Below, in pieces: positions 43,950 through 53,016 of a stretch of 64,000 nt of DNA (position 1 is its first letter; every line of letters starts with the position of its first letter). The stretch covers positions 1-64,000 of the forward strand of contig NZ_BNCM01000012.1 of the NCBI RefSeq assembly GCF_014656475.1, in the 5' to 3' direction. This DNA is from Sinomonas cellulolyticus. Its GTDB lineage: Bacteria > Actinomycetota > Actinomycetes > Actinomycetales > Micrococcaceae. The notes below the pieces were generated by a model. That model had not been told where the DNA came from. It did not search any database and saw only the letters and a program-made list of their open reading frames with translations. A program made the translations under genes and the position numbers.

Positions 43950-45002
43950 CTAGAGCTTCAGGGAGATGAGCTTCCCGGCGCCCAAGACGTCGGTCGTCGC
44001 ATACAGGGTGCTGCCCTTGACGGTGACGTCGGCGGTCAGCGGTTCCTCGAGGAACATCTGGGCCGCGTGGGTGCCCGCGGCGACCTTGAAGACACCACCT
44101 CCGAAGAGCGAGGCGACGTAGAGGTTTCCGGATCCGTCGAACGCAATGCCCGTGGGGGAGACCAAGCCGGTCACCCACTCCTGGACGGCTCCCGTGGTCG
44201 GGTTGACCCTGTAGACCGAGCCGTTCGCTCCGAGGCTTCCGTCCTCGGGTCCACCGGGCAGCGACGAGACGTAGAGCCAGCCGTCCGGGCCCACGGTCAC
44301 GTCTGTGGGCACTGCCTCGAGCGAGTATTGCACTCCCGCGCAGGCCTCGAGTCCCGGAAGGGCCGGGATGGCCACCGTCCGTGGCGGGATGACAGCGAGT
44401 GTCCGGATGGCGCCGGAGGTCAGGTTGACGGCGAGGATGTCGTTGCCCCCGGCGTCCGCGACGTACGCCGTGTTGCCGTGGACCGCGATGGCGTAGGGGT
44501 GCGAGTCGACCTCGCCCGAATACGAGCCCGGGAACCCCGCTCCTTCAAGTGCCGCGATGCAGTCTGTGGCGGCACTCGGAGCGCCGTAGTGCGTGTCCCC
44601 GTCCGGGTTGTGCGCGGTCTCCCACGCGCCGATCTGCTCGGTGATGGTCCGCGCTGTCCCCTTGCTGTCGATCGCGACGAGCGAGCCGGCGAGGGGGTGC
44701 GTGTCCTCGGGGCCGGCGCCCTGGCTCTGCACGACGTACGTGGTGCTTCCCTGTGTCGCTGTCCCCGCGACGTCCCAGCCTGGGTCCTCGTGGAGGGGAT
44801 CTGCCGTACCGACCCGTGTGAGCCTGCCGGCGAACTCTTCCGAAACGATCGGGGTGCTGCCCGTGCCGATCGAGACGTGGAGAGGGGTCACGAGGCCGGT
44901 CGCGAGCGTCGTCGGACCGGACGTCGGTGGCGCCGCGGCGGCAGGGTTCGCCGTCCCGACCGCCAGGAGCCCGGCGGCGAGCAGTGCGAGTGTCTTCTTC
45001 AC
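43950..45002 (-). CDS. Secreted ScyD/ScyE-like beta-propeller protein
   Basis: A 350-residue protein with a clear signal peptide (MKKTLALLAAGLLAVGTANPAAA, cleavage after AxA near residue 24). It has NHL/beta-propeller-like repeats, for example HPYAIAVHGNTAYVADAGGNDILAV, VPTDVTVGPDGWLYVSSLPGG and SPTGIAFDGSGNLYVASLFGG. Proteins annotated ScyD/ScyE family carry this pattern; the name comes from cyanobacterial scytonemin clusters, and no scytonemin genes are seen here. It is probably an exported protein of unknown function, convergent with rbfA. Confidence 0.85.
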   Translation of the reverse strand: MKKTLALLAAGLLAVGTANPAAAAPPTSGPTTLATGLVTPLHVSIGTGSTPIVSEEFAGRLTRVGTADPLHEDPGWDVAGTATQGSTTYVVQSQGAGPEDTHPLAGSLVAIDSKGTARTITEQIGAWETAHNPDGDTHYGAPSAATDCIAALEGAGFPGSYSGEVDSHPYAIAVHGNTAYVADAGGNDILAVNLTSGAIRTLAVIPPRTVAIPALPGLEACAGVQYSLEAVPTDVTVGPDGWLYVSSLPGGPEDGSLGANGSVYRVNPTTGAVQEWVTGLVSPTGIAFDGSGNLYVASLFGGGVFKVAAGTHAAQMFLEEPLTADVTVKGSTLYATTDVLGAGKLISLKL

Positions 45003-45124
45003 TTCAACTCCTCAGGTGTGCGAGTGCCCCGAGGCCACGGTGTTCCCCCCACCTGATCCGGGATCCTAGTCCCCACGGTGCGCGATGGCCATGCTCGACC
45101 ACGCCGGCACCGCCCGGGCCACCC

Positions 45125-45130
45125 TAGGAT
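45125..45130 (+). promoter_or_regulatory. Candidate -10 box for the deaminase gene (leaderless)
   Basis: TAGGAT ends six bases before the ATG at 45137. The rest of 45003-45136 shows no other clear signal. Confidence 0.45.
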
Positions 45131-45136
45131 GGGCCC

Positions 45137-45673
45137 ATGCCCCAGATGTCCGAGCCTGAGATGCCCGCGCGCCCGCTGCCCCAGCCCACGGCGTCGGCCG
45201 ACGCCGAGCGGTTCCTCGCGCGCGCCGTCGAGCTTGCGACCGCGAACGTCGCCGACGGCGGCGGCCCGTTCGGCGCCGTCCTGGTGCTGCCCGACGGGCG
45301 AACCTTCGAGGGGCAGAACCGTGTCACGCGGGACAACGATCCGACTGCCCATGCGGAGGTGGTGGCGATACGGCGGGCGGCTGCCGCGGTCGGCTTCGAC
45401 CTGACGGGGGCCGCACTCTACGCCAGCTGCGAGCCGTGCCCGCTGTGCCTCGCGGCGGCCCTCTGGGCGCGGATCGGGACGCTGCACTACGCCGCGGACA
45501 GGTACGCCGCCGCCGCTGCAGGGTTCGACGATGCGGCGTTCTACGCGTACCTCGACGCCGGCCCGGAAGCACACGGCCCCGGATCCCTCCTGGCGGTCAC
45601 GCGGACCGAGATCGCGAGCCAGGGCAGGCCGTTCCGGGCGTGGAGCGAGTCCGAGGGCCGCGTCGAGTACTGA
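45137..45673 (+). CDS. Nucleoside/guanine deaminase family protein
   Basis: A 178-residue zinc-dependent deaminase of the CMP/dCMP superfamily. The zinc and catalytic motif HAEVVAIRRAA (His ligand and catalytic Glu) is followed by CEPCPLCLAA with the two Cys ligands. The tail FDDAAFYAYLD resembles guanine deaminase GuaD-type proteins more than tRNA adenosine deaminase. The exact base is unproven. Its stop is 23 bp before truB. Confidence 0.9.
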   Translation: MPQMSEPEMPARPLPQPTASADAERFLARAVELATANVADGGGPFGAVLVLPDGRTFEGQNRVTRDNDPTAHAEVVAIRRAAAAVGFDLTGAALYASCEPCPLCLAAALWARIGTLHYAADRYAAAAAGFDDAAFYAYLDAGPEAHGPGSLLAVTRTEIASQGRPFRAWSESEGRVEY

Positions 45674-45683
45674 TCCGGCTCCA

Positions 45684-45689
45684 TATACT
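45684..45689 (+). promoter_or_regulatory. Candidate -10 box for truB
   Basis: TATACT, a near-consensus -10, ends seven bases before the GTG at 45697. The intervening GGGAGGC could also be read as a ribosome binding site of a longer transcript. Confidence 0.45.
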
Positions 45690-45696
45690 GGGAGGC

Positions 45697-46584
45697 GTGC
45701 TTTCTGGACTGGTGATCGTGGACAAGCCACGCGGGTGGACGAGCCACGACGTCGTGGGGAAGGTGCGCCGGCTCGCCGGCACGCGCAAGGTGGGCCACGC
45801 CGGAACCCTCGACCCCATGGCCACGGGGGTACTGGTGGTGGGCATCAACAAGGCCACGCGCCTCCTATCCCACATCGTCGGCACCGAGAAGACCTACACC
45901 GCGACGATCCGGCTCGGCCAGCGCACCGTCACCGACGACGCCGAAGGCGAGGTCGTCGAGGAACGGATTGCCGCCGCCGTCACAGAGGAACAGGTCCGGG
46001 CGGCCGCGGCCCGGCTCACGGGCAGCATCATGCAGGTGCCCAGCAGCGTCAGCGCGATCAAGGTCGCGGGCGAGCGCTCCTACGCGCGGGTCCGCGCAGG
46101 CGAGGAGGTGGCCCTCGACGCCCGGCCCGTCACCATCCACGCATTCGAGATCCACCGGATCCGCAGGGAGCGGGCAGGCCGCCTCCAGGACGTCGACGTC
46201 ACGGTGCGCTGCTCGTCCGGCACGTACGTACGGGCGCTCGCGCGGGACCTCGGGGACGATCTGGGTGTCGGAGGCCACCTCACCGCGCTGCGCCGGACCC
46301 AGGTGGGCCCCTACGGGATCGACCAGGCGCGCACCCTCGAGCAGTTGGCCGAGGACTTCGAGGTGCTCCCGCTCGCCGATGCCGCGCGCGAACTCCTGCC
46401 CGTGCGCGAGCTCAGTCCCGAGGAGACGGTCGAGCTCTCGTTCGGCCGGCGCATTCCCGCCACCGGCTCGGAGGCGCTCACCGCGGCCTTCGCCCCCGAC
46501 GGCGCGCTGGTCGCCCTTGTGAAGGACGTGGCCGGGCTCGCGAAGCCCGAGCTCGTCTTCGCTGCCCAAGGGGAGGGAGCCTGA
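45697..46584 (+). CDS. truB: tRNA pseudouridine-55 synthase
   Basis: A 295-residue TruB. It has SGLVIVDKPRGWTSHDVVGKVRR at the start, catalytic Asp in GHAGTLDPMATGVL, and the RNA-binding segment CSSGTYVRALARDLG. It makes pseudouridine 55 in the T loop of tRNAs. The GTG at 45697 gives the usual family N terminus; the open frame further upstream overlaps the deaminase gene. It heads a cluster with two small membrane-protein genes and precedes ribF, as in other actinobacteria. Confidence 0.95.
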   Translation: MLSGLVIVDKPRGWTSHDVVGKVRRLAGTRKVGHAGTLDPMATGVLVVGINKATRLLSHIVGTEKTYTATIRLGQRTVTDDAEGEVVEERIAAAVTEEQVRAAAARLTGSIMQVPSSVSAIKVAGERSYARVRAGEEVALDARPVTIHAFEIHRIRRERAGRLQDVDVTVRCSSGTYVRALARDLGDDLGVGGHLTALRRTQVGPYGIDQARTLEQLAEDFEVLPLADAARELLPVRELSPEETVELSFGRRIPATGSEALTAAFAPDGALVALVKDVAGLAKPELVFAAQGEGA

Positions 46585-46586
46585 CC

Positions 46587-46955
46587 GTGGATCCCTTCTT
46601 CATCGTCGGGACGGCAGTGTGCGCCCTGTCCCTGGTCCTGTGCATCGCCGCGGTGGCTACCAAGACCTACCCCGGAGACGCGGCCATTGTCTCGGTCGCC
46701 GTCGTCGAGCTCTTCCTCATCGTCTTCGGCGTGGCAGCCGGCATCCGGCAGGGCGGCGGCGAAGCCATCCGCGGTGCCGTCTGGGAGTTCTGGGGATACT
46801 TCGCCACCGCCCTCATCATCCCGATCGTCGCCTTCTGGTGGGCCATCGCGGACAGGACCCGATGGAGCAACGTGGTGCTCGGCGCGGTCCCCCTGACCAT
46901 CTTTGTGATGCTGTTCCGGATGGAGCAGATCTGGAACGGAGCCCCCTTCTCATGA
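46587..46955 (+). CDS. Small integral membrane protein (four helices)
   Basis: A 122-residue hydrophobic protein with four predicted helices (about 3-22, 32-52, 66-88, 93-113). It starts at GTG 46587 two bases after the truB stop and overlaps the next gene by 4 bp (ATGA). No family signature was recognised beyond the general look of conserved Micrococcaceae small membrane proteins. Being between truB and ribF suggests a conserved but uncharacterised place in this operon. Confidence 0.75.
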   Translation: MDPFFIVGTAVCALSLVLCIAAVATKTYPGDAAIVSVAVVELFLIVFGVAAGIRQGGGEAIRGAVWEFWGYFATALIIPIVAFWWAIADRTRWSNVVLGAVPLTIFVMLFRMEQIWNGAPFS

Positions 46956-47410
46956 GCCCTGACACCCACGCACCCCGCGCCGAGCATTCCCCGCGCACCC
47001 GCAGCGTCGGGCTCGGACGGATCCTCGTGGCCGTCTACGGCGTGTTCGCGCTGTCCGCGACAGCACGGGCCGTCTACCAGATCGCGGCCCAATTCTCCCA
47101 GGCGCCGCTCGCCTACATCCTCAGCGCCGTCGCAGGCGTCATCTATATCGTTGCGACCCTCGCGATGGCGCGGCGCGGCGTCACCAGCTGGTATGTGACT
47201 CTGGCCGCCGTGCTTCTGGAACTCGTGGGAGTCCTCGCTGTCGGTGCGGTGAGCGTGCTCGACCCCGCGGCCTTCCCCCACGACACGGTCTGGAGCGGGT
47301 TCGGGCGCGGCTACGGCTACGTTCCCCTCGTCCTGCCGTTCGTCGGGCTCGCCTGGCTCCTGTACAACAGGCCGCGGAAGGCCGCGGCGGCGCCGCAGCA
47401 AGGCGCATAG
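46952..47410 (+). CDS. Small integral membrane protein
   Basis: A 152-residue protein with a charged N terminus (about 1-22) and four helices (about 24-45, 50-72, 77-97, 115-137). It begins ILVAVYGVFALSATARAVYQI; this and the segment YILSAVAGVIYIVATLAMARR resemble a family of uncharacterised actinobacterial membrane proteins. It overlaps the preceding small membrane-protein gene, so the two are probably made together and may interact. Function unknown. Confidence 0.78.
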   Translation: MSPDTHAPRAEHSPRTRSVGLGRILVAVYGVFALSATARAVYQIAAQFSQAPLAYILSAVAGVIYIVATLAMARRGVTSWYVTLAAVLLELVGVLAVGAVSVLDPAAFPHDTVWSGFGRGYGYVPLVLPFVGLAWLLYNRPRKAAAAPQQGA

Positions 47411-47487
47411 GCTGCGCTGCCGGTCCGCGCGGGGCCTGGGCAGAACCGGCACGGGACCCGTCCGCCGGTGCGTCCGCGCCGAGCCGG

Positions 47488-47493
47488 TAGTCT
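47488..47493 (+). promoter_or_regulatory. Candidate -10 box for ribF
   Basis: TAGTCT lies 35 bp before the ATG at 47529, giving a short leader. The leader contains GAGGCGAGG just upstream of the ATG. Confidence 0.4.
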
Positions 47494-47528
47494 TATCAGG
47501 CACGCAACAGGGCGACGAGGCGAGGACG

Positions 47529-48533
47529 ATGGTCTTGATCTGGCACGGGACGGACGAGGTTCCGGCGAACATCGGTCCCACGGCGGTCACCATCGGCAAC
47601 TTCGACGGGGTCCACCGCGGCCACCAGCAGGTCCTCGCGCAGCTGAAGGAGACGGCGCGCGAGAGCGGCAGTCTCGCCGTCGCCGTCACGTTCGATCCCC
47701 ACCCGGCTCAGGTCCACCGGCCCGACGCCGCCCCGCACCTCATCATGGGGCTCGAGGACCGGCTCGCCGCGCTGTCCGCCTCCGGCCTCGACGCGGTCCT
47801 CGTGCTCCACTACACGCTCGAGTTCGCCCAGCAGAGCGCCGAGGAGTTCGTCCGCAGGATCTTCGTCGATGCCCTCCACGCCTCGCACGTCGTGGTGGGC
47901 CATGACGTCCGGTTCGGCCGCGGCAATGCCGGGGACCTCGGCACGATGCAGGGACTCGGCGAGCGTTATGGCTTCCGGGTGGTGGTGGTCGAGGACTTCA
48001 CCGAGCACATCGCTCCGGCGGAAGGGGTGGCCGCGGACGACGACGAGCAGCGCCGCTGCTCATCGACCTGGGTCCGGGAGGCCCTCGAGAAGGGCGACGT
48101 CGTCACGGCCGCGGAGATCCTGGGACGCCCCCACGCGATGCACGGAGAGGTGGTCCACGGGGCCGCCCGCGGGCGGGCCCTCGGCTTCCCCACGGCCAAC
48201 CTCGCGCACGACGCGGCGGGGCACATCCCCGCCGACGGCATCTATGCCGGCTGGCTCGTCGACGAGTCCGGCACACGCTGGCCGGCCGCGATCTCCGTCG
48301 GATCCAACCCGACCTTCGCGGGCGTCTCGCGACAGGTCGAGGCACACGTGATCGACCGTCCCGACGAGGCCCCTGAGGCCTTCGACCTCTACGGCCAGCA
48401 GGTCGTCATCGAGTTCGTGGACCGCCTCCGAGGCATGGTGGCCTATCGGGGGCCGGAGGCCCTCGTGGAGCAGATGAAGGTCGACGTGGACCAAGCCCGC
48501 CGCGTGCTGGCCGGGCGCGGATCCATCGCCTGA
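47529..48533 (+). CDS. ribF: Bifunctional riboflavin kinase / FAD synthetase
   Basis: A 334-residue enzyme. The N-terminal FMN adenylyltransferase domain (about 15-170) has [17 protein letters not shown] and [11 protein letters not shown]. The C-terminal riboflavin kinase domain (about 190-330) has [11 protein letters not shown] and SVGSNPTF. It makes FMN and FAD from riboflavin, relevant here for the acyl-CoA dehydrogenase and E3 partners. It is a complete bacterial RibF. Confidence 0.96.
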   Translation: MVLIWHGTDEVPANIGPTAVTIGNFDGVHRGHQQVLAQLKETARESGSLAVAVTFDPHPAQVHRPDAAPHLIMGLEDRLAALSASGLDAVLVLHYTLEFAQQSAEEFVRRIFVDALHASHVVVGHDVRFGRGNAGDLGTMQGLGERYGFRVVVVEDFTEHIAPAEGVAADDDEQRRCSSTWVREALEKGDVVTAAEILGRPHAMHGEVVHGAARGRALGFPTANLAHDAAGHIPADGIYAGWLVDESGTRWPAAISVGSNPTFAGVSRQVEAHVIDRPDEAPEAFDLYGQQVVIEFVDRLRGMVAYRGPEALVEQMKVDVDQARRVLAGRGSIA

Positions 48534-48774
48534 GCCGTGCCCGTCGTCGCGCTGCGCCGTCGCGCTGTGGACGTGCGGCGTCGAATGCTCCGACCCCCTG
48601 TTTCGACACATCACGGCGGGAACCGATAGAATCCTCTGTGGCCCTCGCTGCAGTCCGTGGCGGCCTGGGCCGCGCCGGCCGTACCGGCACGTGTCCCGAC
48701 CGTGCTGGAAGGGTCCGGTGTTCCCCGGGGACGCAGCGTCCAGCGGGCCGCACGGCACGAAACGAGGAGCTCCA
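48534..48774 (+). promoter_or_regulatory. rpsO promoter and long leader
   Basis: TCGACA (48603-48608) and TAGAAT (48627-48632), 18 bp apart, form a good promoter. The transcript would have a leader of about 135 nt. In E. coli S15 represses its own translation through its leader; a similar role is possible here, but I could not identify the structure. Confidence 0.55.
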
Positions 48775-49044
48775 ATGGCTTTGGATCCCGCCGTCAAGCA
48801 GGCGATCATCAAGGAATATGCCACGAAGGAAGGCGACACCGGGTCCCCCGAGGTCCAGATCGCCGTTCTCACCAAGCGCATCAAGGACTTGACTGAGCAC
48901 ATGAAGCAGCACAAGCACGACTTCCACACCCAGCGCGGCCTGCTCGCGCTCGTGGGTCGCCGCAAGCGCATGCTCGCCTACCTGCACGACACCGACATCG
49001 CGCGCTACCGTTCGCTCATCGAGCGTCTCGGCCTGCGCCGGTAG
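48775..49044 (+). CDS. rpsO: 30S ribosomal protein S15
   Basis: An 89-residue S15, the standard length. It includes [22 protein letters not shown], the 16S-rRNA-binding [22 protein letters not shown] and the closing [20 protein letters not shown] precedes the ATG. It is followed by a terminator hairpin and pnp, the usual rpsO-pnp pair. Confidence 0.98.
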   Translation: MALDPAVKQAIIKEYATKEGDTGSPEVQIAVLTKRIKDLTEHMKQHKHDFHTQRGLLALVGRRKRMLAYLHDTDIARYRSLIERLGLRR

Positions 49045-49049
49045 TCTTG

Positions 49050-49090
49050 GGAGCGGCCCGACCTTCCGTCTGAGGGAGGCGGGCCGCTCC
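49050..49090 (+). terminator. rpsO-pnp intergenic hairpin
   Basis: GGAGCGGCCCG (49050-49060) pairs perfectly with CGGGCCGCTCC (49080-49090). A weaker inner CCTTCC/GGGAGG pairing extends it. In E. coli the rpsO-pnp region is an RNase III and termination site; the rest of 49091-49271 is the pnp leader without a clear promoter. Confidence 0.75.
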
Positions 49091-49271
49091 TCACCATGGG
49101 CCACGGCACGCCGAGCCCCACAACCGAATCACCACCAGGAGGCACCGGCGGCCTGCGGTCCTCGGTAGTGGCCTTTGCGGGCAGGACGTCCTTGGGCGTC
49201 GATGCGCCAAGGGCCTCGATCGAAGACCGGGTTCCGTTGCCTCCACGCTCACGAAATGGAGGTGCTCTCCC

Positions 49272-51536
49272 ATGGAGGGTCCCGAGATCCAGTTCTCCGA
49301 GGCCGTTATCGACAACGGCCGCTTCGGCCAGCGCGTCGTGCGCTTCGAGACGGGCCGCCTGGCCAAGCAGGCCGCCGGCGCCGCGATGGTCTACATCGAC
49401 GATGACACCGCACTCCTCTCGGCCACGACGGCCGGCAAGTCCCCGCGCGAGGGCTTCGACTTCTTCCCGCTCACGGTGGACGTCGAGGAGCGCATGTACG
49501 CCGCGGGCCGCATCCCCGGCTCGTTCTTCCGCCGCGAGGGCCGCCCCTCGACCGAGGCCATCCTTGCGTGCCGCCTCATGGACCGCCCGCTGCGCCCGGC
49601 CTTCGTCAAGGGCCTCCGCAACGAGGTCCAGGTGGTCGTGACCGTCCTCGCCGTCAACCCCGACGAGCTCTACGACGCCGTCGCGATCAACGCCGCCTCG
49701 ATGTCGACCCAGCTCGGCGGCCTGCCGTTCTCGGGCCCGATCGGTGGCGTGCGCGTTGCCCTCGTCCACGACGAGAACGGCGCCCAGTGGGTCGCGTTCC
49801 CGAAGCACTCGCAGCTCGCCAAGGCGACGTTCTCGATGGTCGTCGCCGGGCGGATCGTCTCCGGCGGTGCTGGCTCCGACGAGGCCGACGACATCGCCAT
49901 CATGATGGTCGAGGCCGAGGCGACCGACCACGCGTGGGGCCTGATCAAGGACGAGGGTGCCACCGCCCCGACCGAGGAGGTCGTCGCAGAGGGCCTCGAG
50001 GCCGCGAAGCCGTTCATCCGCGCCCTGTGCGAGGCCCAGCAGGACCTCGCGAACCGTGCTGCGAAGCCCACGAGCGAGTTCCCGGTCTTCCTCGACTACG
50101 AGGCGGACGCGTACGACGCCGTCGAGGCGGCTGCCGCCGCGAAGCTCGCCGAGGTCTTCCAGATCGCCGACAAGCAGGAGCGCGAGGCCGCCTCCGACGC
50201 GCTCAAGGCCGAGGTGCTCGAGCAGCTCGCCGGGCAGTTCGAGGGACGCGAGAAGGAGCTGTCCGCAGCGTTCCGCTCGGTCACCAAGAAGGTCGTGCGC
50301 CAGCGCATCCTCAAGGACCAGGTCCGCATCGATGGCCGCGGCCTCACCGACATCCGCCAGCTCACCGCGGAGGTCGAGGTGCTGCCGCGCGTCCACGGCT
50401 CCGCGATCTTCGAGCGCGGCGAGACCCAGATTCTGGGCGTGACGACGCTGAACATGCTCAAGATGGAGCAGCAGATCGACTCGCTCTCGCCGGTCACGCA
50501 CAAGCGGTACATGCACAACTACAACTTCCCGCCCTACTCCACGGGCGAGACCGGCCGCGTCGGCTCCCCGAAGCGTCGCGAGATCGGCCACGGCGCCCTC
50601 GCCGAGCGCGCCCTCGTGCCGGTGCTGCCGTCGCGCGAGGAGTTCCCCTACGCGATCCGCCAGGTCTCCGAGGCCCTGGGTTCCAACGGCTCGACGTCGA
50701 TGGGCTCCGTGTGCGCCTCGACCCTGTCGCTGCTCAACGCCGGCGTGCCCCTCAAGGCCCCGGTCGCGGGCATCGCCATGGGCCTCGTCTCCGACCAGGT
50801 GGACGGCCAGACCCGCTACGCCGCCCTCACGGACATCCTGGGTGCCGAGGACGCATTCGGCGACATGGACTTCAAGGTGGCCGGCACGTCCGAGTTCGTC
50901 ACCGCGATCCAGCTCGACACGAAGCTCGACGGCATCCCGGCCTCGGTGCTCGCCGCAGCGCTCAAGCAGGCCCGCGAGGCCCGCCTGCACATTCTGTCCG
51001 TGATCAACGCAGCGATCGACCGCCCGGATGAGCTCTCCGAGTTCGCGCCGCGCATCATTGCGATCAAGATCCCCGTGGACAAGATCGGCGAGGTCATCGG
51101 CCCCAAGGGCAAGATGATCAACCAGATCCAGGAGGACACGGGCGCAGACATCTCCATCGAGGACGACGGCACCGTGCTCATCGGCGCGACCGACGGCTCC
51201 TCGGCGGAGGCGGCGCGTGCCGCGGTGAACGCGATCGCCAACCCGCAGCTGCCCGAGGTCGGCGAGCGCTACCTCGGCACGGTCGTCAAGCTCACGACGT
51301 TCGGCGCGTTCGTCTCGCTCACCCCGGGCAAGGACGGCCTGCTGCACATCTCCGAGCTGCGCAAGCTCGCCGGCGGCAAGCGCGTGGACAACGTCGAGGA
51401 CGTTGTCGCCGTGGGCCAGAAGGTCCAGGTCGAGATCACCAAGATCGACGACCGCGGCAAGCTCTCCCTCGCGCCGGTCGTGGACGAGAAGCCCCAGGAC
51501 GCCGAGGCTCCGGCGGCCGAACCGGCCGACGCGTAG
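49272..51536 (+). CDS. pnp: Polynucleotide phosphorylase
   Basis: A 754-residue 3'-5' exoribonuclease/polymerase (GpsI in mycobacteria). There are two RNase PH domains (about 15-150 and 340-560), with [29 protein letters not shown] in the first and [15 protein letters not shown] in the second. A KH domain (about 590-650, [16 protein letters not shown]) and an S1 domain (about 665-735, [15 protein letters not shown]) follow. It degrades mRNA in the cytoplasm. GGAGGTGCTCTCCC precedes the ATG. The M16 peptidase gene follows after 4 bp. Confidence 0.97.
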   Translation: MEGPEIQFSEAVIDNGRFGQRVVRFETGRLAKQAAGAAMVYIDDDTALLSATTAGKSPREGFDFFPLTVDVEERMYAAGRIPGSFFRREGRPSTEAILACRLMDRPLRPAFVKGLRNEVQVVVTVLAVNPDELYDAVAINAASMSTQLGGLPFSGPIGGVRVALVHDENGAQWVAFPKHSQLAKATFSMVVAGRIVSGGAGSDEADDIAIMMVEAEATDHAWGLIKDEGATAPTEEVVAEGLEAAKPFIRALCEAQQDLANRAAKPTSEFPVFLDYEADAYDAVEAAAAAKLAEVFQIADKQEREAASDALKAEVLEQLAGQFEGREKELSAAFRSVTKKVVRQRILKDQVRIDGRGLTDIRQLTAEVEVLPRVHGSAIFERGETQILGVTTLNMLKMEQQIDSLSPVTHKRYMHNYNFPPYSTGETGRVGSPKRREIGHGALAERALVPVLPSREEFPYAIRQVSEALGSNGSTSMGSVCASTLSLLNAGVPLKAPVAGIAMGLVSDQVDGQTRYAALTDILGAEDAFGDMDFKVAGTSEFVTAIQLDTKLDGIPASVLAAALKQAREARLHILSVINAAIDRPDELSEFAPRIIAIKIPVDKIGEVIGPKGKMINQIQEDTGADISIEDDGTVLIGATDGSSAEAARAAVNAIANPQLPEVGERYLGTVVKLTTFGAFVSLTPGKDGLLHISELRKLAGGKRVDNVEDVVAVGQKVQVEITKIDDRGKLSLAPVVDEKPQDAEAPAAEPADA

Positions 51537-51540
51537 CCGC

Positions 51541-52905
51541 ATGGCAACAGTCGAACTGCCGCTGACCGCTGGCCAGCTCGTGGACGGCGCCCCCGCGTCG
51601 ACCACGATCTTCGGGAAGGAGGGCGGCGCCGTCGTGCGCCGTTCCGTCCTCCCCGGGGGCGTCCGCGTCCTCACGGAGGCGATGCCCGGCCAGCGGTCGG
51701 CGTCGATCGGCTTCTGGGTCGGGGTTGGCTCCCGTGACGAGGCCGACGGCCAGCACGGGTCCACCCACTTCCTCGAGCACCTGCTGTTCAAGGGCACCGA
51801 GCGTCGCACGGCCCTGGAGATCGCGTCGGCGTTCGACGAGGTGGGCGGCGAGTCGAACGCCGCGACCGCCAAGGAGAGCACGTGCTACTACGCCCGGGTT
51901 CTCGACACCGACCTGCCGATGGCGATCGATGTCATCGCGGACATGATCACGTCCGCGGTCCTGGACGCGGACGAGCTCGAGCAGGAGCGCGACGTCATCC
52001 TCGAGGAGATCGCCATGGACGGCGACGACCCCACGGACGTGGCGCACGAGCACTTCGTCGCGGCCGTCCTGGGCCAGCACCCGCTGGGCCGCCCGATCGG
52101 CGGCACGCCGGAGGCGATCAAGGCGGTCCCGCGGGACTCTGTCCTCGCGCACTACCGCCGCTACTACCGGCCCGAGGAACTCGTGGTGACTGCCGCGGGC
52201 GGCCTCGACCACGAGACCGTGTGCTCGCTCGTCCTCGACGCGCTCCGCGGTGCGGGGTGGGAGCTGGCCGAAGGCGCCGCGCCTGTGGCGAGGCGCACGA
52301 CGGCGCCCGCCTCCATCACGGGCCGCCCCGGCCTGACCGTGGTGAAGAGGCAGGTCGAGCAGGCCAACGTGATCATGGGCTGCCCGTCCATCATCGCGAC
52401 CGACTCCCGGCGCTATGTGATGAGCGTGCTCAACGCCGTGCTGGGCGGCGGGATGTCCTCCCGCCTGTTCCAGGAGATCCGCGAGAAGCGCGGACTCGTG
52501 TACTCGACATACTCGTTCGCCTCGGCGTATGCGGACGCCGGCTACTTCGGGATCTACGGCGGCTGCGCCCCGGCGAAGGTTCCCCAGGTGATTGCCCTCA
52601 TGGCCGCCGAACTCGAGAAGCTGGCCGAGCACGGCATCTCGGACGAGGAGCTGCGCAAGGCCGTGGGCCAGCTCAGGGGCGGCATTGTCCTCGCGCTGGA
52701 GGACACGGGCTCGCGGATGTCCCGCCTCGGCAGGGCCGAGCTCGTCTCCGGCGAGTTCCAGGACATCGAGGAGACCCTCGCGCAGATTGCGGCCGTCACG
52801 GCCGAGGAGGTCCAGGAGCTCGCGAGGGTCCTCGCGACCGCCCCGCGCACCACGACCGTGGTAGGCCCCTTCGAGCAGACCGAGACGTTCGGCCTCGCGC
52901 TCTGA
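51541..52905 (+). CDS. M16 family zinc metallopeptidase
   Basis: A 454-residue pitrilysin-fold protease with the inverted zinc motif HFLEH (H76, E79, H80) and the downstream glutamate in the ELEQERDVILEEIAM region. The C-terminal homologous half (about 215-440) has VLNAVLGGGMSSRLFQEIREKRGLVY. It matches the PepR-type peptidase that follows pnp in mycobacteria (Rv2782c). The start at 51541, four bases after pnp, indicates co-transcription. Substrates are unknown. Confidence 0.94.
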   Translation: MATVELPLTAGQLVDGAPASTTIFGKEGGAVVRRSVLPGGVRVLTEAMPGQRSASIGFWVGVGSRDEADGQHGSTHFLEHLLFKGTERRTALEIASAFDEVGGESNAATAKESTCYYARVLDTDLPMAIDVIADMITSAVLDADELEQERDVILEEIAMDGDDPTDVAHEHFVAAVLGQHPLGRPIGGTPEAIKAVPRDSVLAHYRRYYRPEELVVTAAGGLDHETVCSLVLDALRGAGWELAEGAAPVARRTTAPASITGRPGLTVVKRQVEQANVIMGCPSIIATDSRRYVMSVLNAVLGGGMSSRLFQEIREKRGLVYSTYSFASAYADAGYFGIYGGCAPAKVPQVIALMAAELEKLAEHGISDEELRKAVGQLRGGIVLALEDTGSRMSRLGRAELVSGEFQDIEETLAQIAAVTAEEVQELARVLATAPRTTTVVGPFEQTETFGLAL

Positions 52906-52926
52906 TCTGCCCGCTCCCCTTGAGAA

Positions 52927-52980
52927 GTGACCCCTCAAAGGTGACGTGACCCCTCAACCCATCTGCGGTTGGGGGGTCAC
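52927..52980. terminator. Bidirectional terminator with a duplicated arm
   Basis: GTGACCCCTCAACC (52946-52959) pairs with 52967-52980 with one G-T pair. A further copy of the left arm, GTGACCCCTCAA, lies at 52927-52938. The arm resembles the GACCCCGCAA repeat at 10003-10103. Confidence 0.85.
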
Positions 52981-53016
52981 TTCACTGATGAGAGGTCATT
53001 TCCCTTCGCCCCAGGG

